NCBI GenBank assembly: GCA_024742275.1 | Contig: JANSYS010000005.1 | Span: 175,727-239,726 of the forward strand | Source of the DNA: Alphaproteobacteria bacterium | GTDB lineage: Bacteria > Pseudomonadota > Alphaproteobacteria > Thalassobaculales > Thalassobaculaceae | Length of the DNA: 64,000 nucleotides | Direction of reading: 5' to 3' | In this document: in pieces, positions 45,077 through 52,878 of the stretch | Numbering within the stretch: position 1 is the first letter of the stretch | How the letters are laid out: each line of letters starts with the position of its first letter | Notes under the pieces: generated by a model | Databases searched by the model: none | Told to the model about the DNA's origin: nothing | Seen by the model: only the letters and a program-made list of their open reading frames with translations | Program-made: the position numbers and the translations under genes

Positions 45077-45655
45077 GTGAGTTCGGGTAGGGAGGCGATG
45101 ATCGCAGCAGGCTCACACGCGAACGACCCTGGACGCTCTCGCATCCTAGGCGACGCACCTGGCCCCTTGTCGCCCGAAGACCTCGGGACCGACCGGATCG
45201 GGCGTTTCGGTCGATACTGGCTGTCTCTGGCCGACGCCGCCAGCGGCATTCCGGAGCGCGAACGGTTCGACCCGGCCGCGGTGGCCGACCTCCTCGCCAA
45301 TATCATCCTGGTCGAGCATCTCGGTGGCGACGAGTTCCGCTACCGACTGCTCGGTACCGGCGTCGATTGGTTCACGAAGCGCCCGTATACGGGATTGAAG
45401 ACCTCGGAGATCGAGGGACACGGTCCGGGCAACCGTATTCACAGTATCTATAGCCAAACCCTAAGAACGCAGTCGCTCGTGGGCTGCGCGATGCCTTATG
45501 TGGGAAGGAGCAGCATCTGCCGGTCGGTCAAGCAGATCGCCGCCCCGCTCCGCGCCGCCGACGGACGCGACCAGATCGTCTCCCTGATCGAGTTCGAACT
45601 CGCGAGCGGCGTGGAGGCAAAACTCCTTCCGCCGACAAAGCGCTGGGTGCTGTAA
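45077..45655 (+). CDS. PAS-domain (PAS_5-type) protein
   Basis: 192 residues from GTG 45077 (GGGAGG five bases upstream); an ATG at 45098 is the alternative. After a flexible N-terminus, the segment GRYWLSLADAASGIPERERFDPAAVADLLANIILVEHLGGDEFRYRLLGTGVD is the mark of the PAS_5 family, common in Rhodospirillales and Rhizobiales. Then come IHSIYSQTLRTQ and QIAAPLRAADGRDQIVSLIEFEL, typical of a small PAS sensor without an output domain. It may act as a signalling or localisation adaptor. A related but more divergent protein is encoded at 52312. It is convergent with the glycerate kinase gene (one base apart). Confidence 0.85.
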   Translation: MSSGREAMIAAGSHANDPGRSRILGDAPGPLSPEDLGTDRIGRFGRYWLSLADAASGIPERERFDPAAVADLLANIILVEHLGGDEFRYRLLGTGVDWFTKRPYTGLKTSEIEGHGPGNRIHSIYSQTLRTQSLVGCAMPYVGRSSICRSVKQIAAPLRAADGRDQIVSLIEFELASGVEAKLLPPTKRWVL

Positions 45656-45656
45656 C

Positions 45657-46961
45657 TCAGAGTATCAGCACGGCACGGAAATCGTTCACGTTGGTCAGCG
45701 TCGGGCCGGTTACGATCAACCGATCCAACGCGGAGAAGGCGCCATACCCGTCGTTGTTTTCCAACCAGGCCGACAGGTCGACCCCGAGCGTCTCGGCCCG
45801 ATCCAGATCCCCTGGCACCACGAACACACCGGCATTGTCCTCGGTGCCGTCGATCCCGTCCGTGTCGCAGGCCAGTGCCGCGATACGCCCCGCCAACTCC
45901 GGCATGCGCCGCTGCAAGGTAACGGCGAAGGCGCACAGGAATTCGGCATTCCGTCCGCCCCGGCCGTCGCCGCGCACCGTCACGGTCGTCTCGCCGCCGG
46001 ACAAGAGAACACAAGGGGCCTGGGCCGGCTGTCCGTGGCGGGCGACCTGGGCCGCGATACCGGCCATGACCGTGGCCACGTCCCGGGACTCGCCCTCGAT
46101 CGCATCGCCGAGGATTACCGGCGTGATACCGGCCGCGCGGGCGATCTCCGCCGCCGCTTCGAGGGAGGCCTGGGGCCGCGCGGCCATGACCGTCTCGGTC
46201 TTGCCGAGAACCGCGTCCCCCGGCTTCGGCGTCTCCTGGGCCCGATCCGCCAGCGCTCGGGCGACACTGTCGGGTGGTACGATGCCATATTTGCCCAACA
46301 CCGCCCGCGCGTCGGCAAGCGTGCTGGTATCGCCCACAGTCGGGCCGGACGCGATCACGTCCGGATCGTCGCCCGGCACGTCCGAAATCAGATAAGCATG
46401 CAGCGCTGCCGGAGCGGCCGCCGCCGCCAGGCGTCCACCCTTGATCGCCGAAAGGTGTTTTCGAACGGCGTTCATCTCGTGGATCGTCGCGCCGCTTTTC
46501 AGGAGGGCCCGATTCACCGCCTGCTTGTCCTCCAAGCTGACGCCGTCGGCGGGCAGAGTCAGCAAAGCAGAACCGCCGCCCGAGATCAGAGCGATCACGC
46601 GGTCCTCGTCTCCGAGGCCGGATACGAGATCGAGAATCCGACGTGCGGCGTTCTGTCCGGCCACGTCCGGAACCGGGTGGGCGGCCTCAACCACCTCGAT
46701 CCGACCGGCGGGACAGCCATGGCCGTAACGCGTGACCACCAACCCTTCGATTTCCCGATCCGGAGCCTCGGCGGCGAAGAGCCGGTCGACTGCTGCCGCC
46801 ATGGACGCCGCCGCCTTTCCGGCCCCGATCACCACGGTACGGCCGGAATGCGGGGCGCGCGCGAGAGGGAGAAGATGCGGTGGCAGGCACTGGGCCGGAT
46901 CGGCGGCGGCGATCGCCGCATCCATCATCCGTCTCAGCAGGGTCGCGGGGTCCGTGTTCAT
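45657..46961 (-). CDS. Glycerate 2-kinase (DUF4147/MOFRL family)
   Basis: 434 residues. DUF4147 N-terminal domain (RTVVIGAGKAAASMAAAVD, VVTRYGHGCPAGRIEVVEAAHPVPD, ALISGGGSALLTLPADGVS) and C-terminal MOFRL domain (LLSGGETTVTVRGDGRGGRNAEF, ALACDTDGIDGTEDNAGVF). It phosphorylates glycerate to 2-phosphoglycerate, as in GckA/TtuD of tartrate, serine-cycle and hydroxypyruvate catabolism. The start ATG 46961 overlaps the RraA-like stop by four bases. As last gene of the corrinoid operon it links one-carbon or glyoxylate metabolism to glycolysis. Confidence 0.92.
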   Translation of the reverse strand: MNTDPATLLRRMMDAAIAAADPAQCLPPHLLPLARAPHSGRTVVIGAGKAAASMAAAVDRLFAAEAPDREIEGLVVTRYGHGCPAGRIEVVEAAHPVPDVAGQNAARRILDLVSGLGDEDRVIALISGGGSALLTLPADGVSLEDKQAVNRALLKSGATIHEMNAVRKHLSAIKGGRLAAAAAPAALHAYLISDVPGDDPDVIASGPTVGDTSTLADARAVLGKYGIVPPDSVARALADRAQETPKPGDAVLGKTETVMAARPQASLEAAAEIARAAGITPVILGDAIEGESRDVATVMAGIAAQVARHGQPAQAPCVLLSGGETTVTVRGDGRGGRNAEFLCAFAVTLQRRMPELAGRIAALACDTDGIDGTEDNAGVFVVPGDLDRAETLGVDLSAWLENNDGYGAFSALDRLIVTGPTLTNVNDFRAVLIL

Positions 46962-47701
46962 CGGTACTCGTCCGAGCGGTGGTCGGTGGTCTTCTTCCAG
47001 GCCTCGTACTCCGCCTTGGTCTCGGCGTTCGGCGGATAGAGGCCGATGGTCGGGCGCCCCTCTTCCACCCGGGCCTGGACCCAGCCCTCGAACCGATCCT
47101 GTTCGACCGCGTCCTCGGCGACCTCCGCCGCCAGGCGGGCCGGGATCACCACGGCGCCGTCGCCGTCGCAGACGATCACGTCGCCCGGAAACACCGTGAC
47201 GTTGCCGCAGGCGACAGGGATCTGAACGTCGCCGCCGGAAAGCTGGGTGATGCTGGCGGGTGGCGCCGCGCCCAGGCACCACACGTCGAAGCCGGTCGCG
47301 GACACGCCGGCCCCGTCTCGTACCGCGCCGTCCACCACCATGCCGGCGACGCCCCGCTTGGCCAGCCGGGCGGTGAGAATGTCGCCGATGGTGCCGGTGG
47401 TGGCGATTCCGCGCGCTTCCACGACCATGACCGCGCCCTCGGGGCATTCCTCGATGGCGACCCGGGGGCCGTAGCCGGGAGCGCCGAGCACCGCGGGATC
47501 GGACAGATCCTCGCGCAACGGCAGGAACCGAAGGGTATAGGCCGGGCCGACGACGCAACCCTGATTCAGGCGCAGGGGCTTCACACCGTCGATGGAGACA
47601 TGGCGCAGGCCGCGCTTGAGGAGCTGCATCGAAACGGTGGCGGTGCCGACAGCGCGCAGCTTGTCGAGCGTGTCCTGGGAGGGGACGGAAAGGGCGGTCA
47701 T
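46958..47701 (-). CDS. RraA-family protein, second paralogue
   Basis: 247 residues. The swivel domain has GVAGMVVDGAVRDGAGVSATGFDVWC (DGAVRD is the metal/pyruvate motif) and GDVIVCDGDGAVVIP. It is longer at both ends than the copy at 32237. An acidic C-terminal tail (KAEYEAWKKTTDHRSDEYR) is extra. The metal-site Arg and Asp are intact, so an aldolase/decarboxylase or dehydratase function is plausible. The ATG at 47701 has no clear ribosome-binding site; the frame opens further upstream. Fourth gene of the operon, it is translationally coupled to glycerate kinase. Confidence 0.87.
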   Translation of the reverse strand: MTALSVPSQDTLDKLRAVGTATVSMQLLKRGLRHVSIDGVKPLRLNQGCVVGPAYTLRFLPLREDLSDPAVLGAPGYGPRVAIEECPEGAVMVVEARGIATTGTIGDILTARLAKRGVAGMVVDGAVRDGAGVSATGFDVWCLGAAPPASITQLSGGDVQIPVACGNVTVFPGDVIVCDGDGAVVIPARLAAEVAEDAVEQDRFEGWVQARVEEGRPTIGLYPPNAETKAEYEAWKKTTDHRSDEYR

Positions 47702-47765
47702 GAAAGGGTCCAGGGTGGGGAAGCGGATATCCAGTCTGCCGCGCGGAGCCACCCTCGGCAATCGG

Positions 47766-48104
47766 TCAGCCGGCGCTTTCATCCTCGATGCCACCTTCAA
47801 TCCCGCCGGCCGCGATCAGACCGCGCAGGCGCTCGGCCGGATAGGCGGCCTCGATCTCCGCCGCCTTCGCCGCCGCCGTCCCGTCCATATCGGCGTCGGA
47901 GACCTCGATCGGCTCGGAGCGCTTCCATTCCTCGAGATAGTCGTCGGCCCCCTCGGCTCCGTCCCTCATGGCGGCGGAATCGATCGCGGCGATGAAGCGT
48001 TTGGACAGCTCGACCTTCGCGCTCTCGCGGCGGCGGCCGCGCCCCTTCTCGACGATGACCTGGGCCGGGATGTCGCGCCAGGAGACGATGACGAGTTGGG
48101 CCAT
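47766..48104 (-). CDS. PF13769 (Virulence_fact) family protein
   Basis: 112 residues. The strand-rich start MAQLVIVSWRDIPAQVIVEKGRGRRRESAKVELSKRF followed by FIAAIDSAAMRDGAEGADDYLEEW is the family signature. The C-terminal part is acidic and helical. The domain name is historical and gives no real function. Homologues sit next to corrinoid proteins and DUF1638 in alphaproteobacteria, as here (seven bases after DUF1638), so it is likely an accessory part of the corrinoid system. Confidence 0.85.
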   Translation of the reverse strand: MAQLVIVSWRDIPAQVIVEKGRGRRRESAKVELSKRFIAAIDSAAMRDGAEGADDYLEEWKRSEPIEVSDADMDGTAAAKAAEIEAAYPAERLRGLIAAGGIEGGIEDESAG

Positions 48105-48111
48105 GGCCGGC

Positions 48112-48807
48112 CTACTCCGCCGCCGCCGCGTAGGCGCCCGTCCCGGCCGCTTTGGCGACGAATTCCGCGACCTCGCCATAGCCCACATGACGGTACTCGA
48201 ACGCGAGGCCGAGCCGCTCCGCCGCTTTCGCCGCCTTGTCGCGGAGCCTGGAGTCCGCCGTCTGGGCGAGGTAGACCAGCGTGGTGTAGTGCCCGAAATA
48301 GTCCGGGAGAAGCTGGGGATAGCGGTCCAGGCCGAGCCCCTTGATGATCAGCCGGTCGAAGTGTCGGACCAGGTAGTCGGTCAGATAGAATTCTCCGGGG
48401 TCGCGTTCCGTCCTCTCGGTGAACGCCGCCTTGCCCGTGAACATCTGGTAGCAGTGCGGGCCGGGGATCCGCTCCACGCCCTCGGCCTCCAACATGCGAT
48501 CAAGCTCGCCGCCTGTGCCGCAGTCGCCGTAGAGCACAAAGATCCGGTCGTACCGGGTTCCCGCCCCGCGGATCTTGCGCAGGACGCCCGGAACGATCTT
48601 CTGCGGGGTGTTGTGCCAATGGGCCGGCAGACAGGTGATCGTCAGTTCCGACCATCCCGTCATCCGCTTGAGATCGACCAGCTCGCGGGCCAGGGCGCCA
48701 CAGGCGATGAACAGCGCGCGTGGCCGATCCTCCAAACGCAGCGGGGCGACCGCCGTCGGCGCCACATTGCAGGAAAGAGCGGTGGCCTCGGTCTCTCCGT
48801 CCTTCAT
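48112..48807 (-). CDS. DUF1638 family protein
   Basis: 231 residues. LFIACGALARELVDLKRMTGW opens the family domain, and FVLYGDCGTGGELDRMLEAEGVERIPGPHCYQMFTG carries the cysteines typical of DUF1638 (CGTGG, HCYQ). The motif YFGHYTTLVYLAQT follows. No function is settled, but members are strongly associated with corrinoid methyltransferases and their activators. The gene begins 25 bases after the corrinoid protein (ATG 48807) and ends seven bases before the PF13769 gene. The extra N-terminal 28 residues may be dispensable. Confidence 0.87.
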   Translation of the reverse strand: MKDGETEATALSCNVAPTAVAPLRLEDRPRALFIACGALARELVDLKRMTGWSELTITCLPAHWHNTPQKIVPGVLRKIRGAGTRYDRIFVLYGDCGTGGELDRMLEAEGVERIPGPHCYQMFTGKAAFTERTERDPGEFYLTDYLVRHFDRLIIKGLGLDRYPQLLPDYFGHYTTLVYLAQTADSRLRDKAAKAAERLGLAFEYRHVGYGEVAEFVAKAAGTGAYAAAAE

Positions 48808-48832
48808 CGCGCCCCCCAGTAGGCAGATCCCG

Positions 48833-49549
48833 CTATCCTTCGGCGGCTTCCGAGTTCGAGCGCCGACGCTCGGCAATGAGCTGCTTGGCGGTCTCGACGG
48901 CGACGGCCGCGTCGCGGCAATAGGCGTCGGCGCCGACACTCTCGGCGAAGGCCTCGTTCAGCGGCGCGCCGCCGACCAGCACGATGTAGTCGTCGCGCAG
49001 CCCCTTCTCCTCCAGGGTGTCGATGACGACCTTCATGTAGGGCATGGTCGTGGTCAGCAGGGCCGACATGCCGAGGATGTCCGGCTGGTGCTCCTCCAGG
49101 GCGGCGAGATAGTTCTCCACCGGGTTGTTGATCCCGATGTCGATCACCTCGAACCCGGCGCCCTCCATCATCATGGAGACTAGGTTCTTGCCGATGTCGT
49201 GGATGTCGCCCTTCACCGTGCCGATCACCATCTTGCCGACGCGCGGCGCGCCGGTCTCGATCAGCAGCGGGCGGAGGATCGACATGCCCGCCTTCATGGC
49301 GTTCGCCGCCATCAGCACTTCCGGCACGAACAGGATCCCGTCGCGGAAGTCGATGCCGACGATGCGCATCCCCTCGACCAGCGCCTTGGTCAGCACGTCG
49401 TAGGGCGTCCAGCCGCGCTCCAGGAGGATATTGACGCCCTCCTCGATCTCTTCCTTCAGACCGTCATAGAGGTCGTCGTGCATCTGCTGCACGAGTTCGT
49501 CGTCGTCGAGTTCCGAGAGAACGATGTCTTCGCCGTCATCTTCGGCCAT
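48833..49549 (-). CDS. Corrinoid (methylcobalamin) carrier protein
   Basis: 238 residues. An N-terminal helical cap (about 15-100, LYDGLKEEIEEGVNILLERGW, PEVLMAANAMKAGMSIL) precedes the B12-binding Rossmann domain with the base-off motif D115-x-H117-x-x-G120 (KGDIHDIGKN), VIDIGINNPVE and VLVGGAPLNEAFAE. This is the MtbC/MttC/MtgC-type carrier that receives a methyl group from a methyltransferase such as the MttB-like protein at 25753-27294. An acidic 20-residue head is extra. It is the first gene of a five-gene operon. The reactivating ASKHA protein and the methyl-THF transferase usually linked to it are not in the window. Confidence 0.93.
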   Translation of the reverse strand: MAEDDGEDIVLSELDDDELVQQMHDDLYDGLKEEIEEGVNILLERGWTPYDVLTKALVEGMRIVGIDFRDGILFVPEVLMAANAMKAGMSILRPLLIETGAPRVGKMVIGTVKGDIHDIGKNLVSMMMEGAGFEVIDIGINNPVENYLAALEEHQPDILGMSALLTTTMPYMKVVIDTLEEKGLRDDYIVLVGGAPLNEAFAESVGADAYCRDAAVAVETAKQLIAERRRSNSEAAEG

Positions 49550-49679
49550 GGTCCGCAGCCTCCACCATGTCACTGCACAGGCCGATCCCGTCGGCTCTCG
49601 GATACGCAGAAAACAGCGAAAAAGCCCGGCGCGCTGCCATGGCCGCGACCGCTTGTGTCGGATCGGCGACAGGCGCGGC

Positions 49680-50804
49680 CTAGCCGATGGCCACCGGCAT
49701 CCGCTTGCGGCCCCACGCGCCCGGCGGACCGTCGAACACGCCGGGCAGTTTCGTGCCGCAGCTTCGGCAGGCGCCGACATCGTCGAGCCTCCAGGCGCCA
49801 AGTTCGTACCAGTCGCGCTCGATCACCCGATCGCCGCAGACATGGCAGTAGCTGGACTGGCGGCCGACGTCGTGAACGTTGCCCGTATAGGCATGGCGCA
49901 CACCGTTCCGCCGGGCGATCCGCCGGGCCATGGCGAGGGTGGCCGGCGGCGTGCGAGTCTTGTCCAGCATCCGGTAGTCGGGATGGAAGGCGGAGAAATG
50001 CATTGGCACGTCGGGCCCCAGACGCTCGACAACCCATTGGGTCATCGCCTCCAGTTCCGCCTCACTGTCGTTCTCGCCTGGGATGATCAGGTTGGTGATC
50101 TCAACCCAAACGTCGGTTTCCTTGACCAGGTACTCGAGCGTCTCGAGCACCACCGCCAACTCGCTCTTGGTGACGTCGCGGTAGAACCGTTCGGTGAAGG
50201 CCTTCAGGTCCACGTTGGCGGCGTCGACATGGCGGAAGAAGTCCTCCCGCGCCCTGCCGGACACGTAGCCGGCGGTCACCGCCACGTTGCTGATCCCTCG
50301 GTCGTGGCAGGCCTGTGCCACGTCGTCGGCGTATTCGTGGAAGATGACCGGGTCGTTATAGGTGAATGCGACCGACCGGCAGCCAAGCCGCGCGGCGGTG
50401 TCGGCCAGCGCCTCCGGCTGCGCCTCGCTCTGCATGGCGTCCATCTCGCGGCTCTTCGAGATGTCGTGGTTCTGGCAGAAATTGCAGGCGAGGTTGCAGC
50501 CGGCCGTGCCGAAGGACAGGACCGGCGTCCCCGGCAGGAAGTGGTTCAGCGGCTTCTTCTCGATCGGGTCGACGCAGAACCCGCTGGAGCGACCGTAGGT
50601 GGTGAGCACGATGGCGTCGTCCTGCCGCGCCCGCACGAAACAGAGCCCCCGAGCCCCCTCCTTGAGCTTGCAGAACCGCGGGCACATCTCGCACCGCACC
50701 CGCCCGTCGTCGAGCATCCGCCAGTGCTGGGTGGGGACGACCGGCCCCTTGCCGACAAGCGTCGGCGGGCGGGTTTCGGCGAGGGTGGGAGTGGCGTCGC
50801 TCAT
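49680..50804 (-). CDS. amrS: AmmeMemoRadiSam system radical SAM enzyme
   Basis: 374 residues. The [4Fe-4S] motif Cys103-x3-Cys107-x2-Cys110 (GCNLACNFCQN) binds SAM. An N-terminal cysteine cluster (CEMCPRFC, GLCF) and a C-terminal zinc-ribbon-like pair (CHVCG, CRSCG) are the marks of this system. SFGTAGCNLAC and AFTYNDPVIFHEYADD lie in the barrel. Homologues occur beside Memo and AMMECR1 genes, and here the fused Memo-AMMECR1 gene starts 77 bases away on the other strand. The product of the reaction is not established. ATG 50804 is the natural start. Confidence 0.93.
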   Translation of the reverse strand: MSDATPTLAETRPPTLVGKGPVVPTQHWRMLDDGRVRCEMCPRFCKLKEGARGLCFVRARQDDAIVLTTYGRSSGFCVDPIEKKPLNHFLPGTPVLSFGTAGCNLACNFCQNHDISKSREMDAMQSEAQPEALADTAARLGCRSVAFTYNDPVIFHEYADDVAQACHDRGISNVAVTAGYVSGRAREDFFRHVDAANVDLKAFTERFYRDVTKSELAVVLETLEYLVKETDVWVEITNLIIPGENDSEAELEAMTQWVVERLGPDVPMHFSAFHPDYRMLDKTRTPPATLAMARRIARRNGVRHAYTGNVHDVGRQSSYCHVCGDRVIERDWYELGAWRLDDVGACRSCGTKLPGVFDGPPGAWGRKRMPVAIG

Positions 50805-50881
50805 CGGACTGTTCCTTCGAAGCAGGCCCGGCGGGCAACCGCGAGGTGGAGCGGTTCTCGAGCCCATGGTACGAGTAAACT

Positions 50882-52294
50882 ATGATCGAAACGGTACGAA
50901 AAGCCTCGATCCGAGCCCCCGAGGTCGCGGGCCTGTTCTATCCGGACGGGCATAACGCGCTCGCGGATACGGTGGAGCGGTGCCTCGCCGCCGCCCGGCC
51001 CGATGGCGGGGTGAAGCCGAAGGTTCTGATAGCCCCCCATGCCGGCTACCGGTTTTCGGGAGAGATCGCCGGCACCGCCTTTGCCGGGCTCCGCGACCGG
51101 GCCGACGCCATCCGCCGCGTCGTTCTGCTCGGCCCGGCCCACCGGGTGGCGTTCAAGGGGATCGCCACCACCAGCAGCGACGCCTGGGCGACGCCGCTCG
51201 GCACCGTGGCGGTGGACTGGGACGCCCTGCGGTCGGTCCTGCACCTGCCCGGAATCGCCGTCGAGGACGCCGCCTTCGCCCGGGAGCACAGCCTGGAGGT
51301 CCATCTGCCGTTCATCCAGCGTGTGTTCGAGGGTGCGCGCATCGTCCCGCTGCTGGTCGGCGACGCGCCCGCCGCGCTCGTCTCCCAGGTCGTCGAGGCG
51401 CTCTGGGGCGGGCCGGAGACGCTGATCGTCGTCTCCTCCGACCTGTCCCATTTCCACGACTACGACACCGCACGACGGCTCGACGGGGCGACGGCGGCCC
51501 ATATCGAGACCCTGCGCCCCGACCGGATCGACGGCCAGGGGGCCTGCGGCCACCGGGCGCTCGCCGGGGTGCTCGACCAGGCGCGCAGGCGCGACCTGCG
51601 GGCGACGGCGCTGGACGTGCGCAATTCGGGCGATACCGCCTCCGGCAAGGATCGGGTCGTCGGCTACGGCGCGTTCGGCCTCGAATACGCCGAGTCCGCC
51701 CGCATCGGTGCCGACGACCGCCGACGGCTGATCGAGGCGGCCCGCTACGGGGTGACCTTCGGGCTGGAGCACGGCCGCGCCCCCAGCGTCGGCATCGGCC
51801 CCGGCCTGTCCCCCGCCCTCTCGGCCCAGCGCGCCGCCTTCGTCACCCTCATGCTCGATGGCAGGCTGCGGGGTTGTATCGGGTCCGTTGTCGCACATCG
51901 GCCGCTGATCGCCGACGTCGCCGAGAACGCCTACAAGGCGGCCTTCGCCGACCGACGGTTCGCCCGTCTCACGGCCGAGGAGGCCGACCGGATGGAGGTC
52001 TCCGTTTCGGTCCTGTCGACGCCGCGCCCCATGAGCTTCGAGAGCGAGGCCGATTTGATCCGACAGACCCGACCGGACGTGGACGGGCTGATCATGGCCG
52101 ATCGGGTCGACGGGCGGGACCATCGCGGGATCTTCCTGCCGAGCGTCTGGTCCGGCATCCCGAGCGCCGAGGACTTCGCGCGCCGCTTGAAGAACAAGGC
52201 CGGCCTGCCACTCGAGCACTGGTCACCCGGCCTGACCGTTCAGCGCTATACTACCGAGAGTTTCGGCAGTTCGTTCCGCGCGCTGTCGAGTTGA
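50882..52294 (+). CDS. amrB: Fused Memo (AmrB) and AMMECR1 (AmrA) protein
   Basis: 470 residues with two domains in one frame. Residues 1-270 are Memo-like: APHAGYRFSG (His53), GPAHRVAF, EHSLEVHLPF and VVSSDLSHFHDYDTARR form the metal-site set, plus GQGACGHRAL. Residues 280-470 are AMMECR1-like: PSVGIGPGLSPALSAQRAAFVTLML, LRGCIGS, VSVLSTPRPMSF and GIFLPSVWSG. Separate genes are usual in archaea and many bacteria, and fusions are known. The pair with the radical SAM gene, divergent across 77 bases, is a classic AmmeMemoRadiSam locus. Its chemistry is not settled. Confidence 0.93.
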   Translation: MIETVRKASIRAPEVAGLFYPDGHNALADTVERCLAAARPDGGVKPKVLIAPHAGYRFSGEIAGTAFAGLRDRADAIRRVVLLGPAHRVAFKGIATTSSDAWATPLGTVAVDWDALRSVLHLPGIAVEDAAFAREHSLEVHLPFIQRVFEGARIVPLLVGDAPAALVSQVVEALWGGPETLIVVSSDLSHFHDYDTARRLDGATAAHIETLRPDRIDGQGACGHRALAGVLDQARRRDLRATALDVRNSGDTASGKDRVVGYGAFGLEYAESARIGADDRRRLIEAARYGVTFGLEHGRAPSVGIGPGLSPALSAQRAAFVTLMLDGRLRGCIGSVVAHRPLIADVAENAYKAAFADRRFARLTAEEADRMEVSVSVLSTPRPMSFESEADLIRQTRPDVDGLIMADRVDGRDHRGIFLPSVWSGIPSAEDFARRLKNKAGLPLEHWSPGLTVQRYTTESFGSSFRALSS

Positions 52295-52311
52295 CGGGAG
52301 GACGTACCGGG

Positions 52312-52857
52312 ATGCCGTTTCAAGGGGATCAGCCTATCGGCGAGATCCGGATGCCGGCCCCAGCCGGGTTCGCTCCGGCACCGGGCCTGCGGTGGTCGGA
52401 GACCGTTGATCTGGCCGCCCTCAACAGCCAGGCGTTGATCGATCTCTGGCTGTCGAAACGGCCAAACGACGAGGCCCTGCCCGCTTGCGAACAGTTCGAC
52501 GATCTCGAGTTAAGGCGGTGGTCCGACAACCTGATCATGCTCGATGTCGCGCCGGATGCGGCGGACGACCGGCGCTACAGGTACCGCGAGATCGGATCGG
52601 CCGCGGCGGCGCCGGAAGGCGGCGATTTCTCGGGACAATTCATGCACGCGGCCCTGCCGGCGGCCAAGGCGGTCCCGCGCCTCCAGATCTACGATCGAGC
52701 GATCCGGACCCGAGCGCCGGTGGTGGTCGCCGCACGGACCGAGTTGGCAGGATCGGTCGGTGCCAAGTGGCACGTGTCGGCGCTGCCGCTATCGCACCAC
52801 GGGGACGACGTCGACCTGATAATGGTGCTGCTCTACGTCGAGCCCCTGTCGCCGTAG
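52312..52857 (+). CDS. PAS-like protein of the PAS_5 type
   Basis: 181 residues. Residues 30-110 contain ALIDLWLSKRPNDEALPACEQFDDLELRRWSDNLIMLDV and YRYREIGSAAAAPEGGDFSG, and the later AVPRLQIYDRAIRTRAPVVVAA is followed by HVSALPLSHHGDDVDLIMVLLYV. This is the layout of PAS_5-type small sensors, also seen in the protein at 45077. No output domain is present. A GGGAGG lies about 10 bases before ATG 52312. It starts 18 bases after the AmrB-AmrA stop, so it may be cotranscribed. Confidence 0.78.
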   Translation: MPFQGDQPIGEIRMPAPAGFAPAPGLRWSETVDLAALNSQALIDLWLSKRPNDEALPACEQFDDLELRRWSDNLIMLDVAPDAADDRRYRYREIGSAAAAPEGGDFSGQFMHAALPAAKAVPRLQIYDRAIRTRAPVVVAARTELAGSVGAKWHVSALPLSHHGDDVDLIMVLLYVEPLSP

Positions 52858-52878
52858 CCGTCCGGTCCGGCGCCGCCT

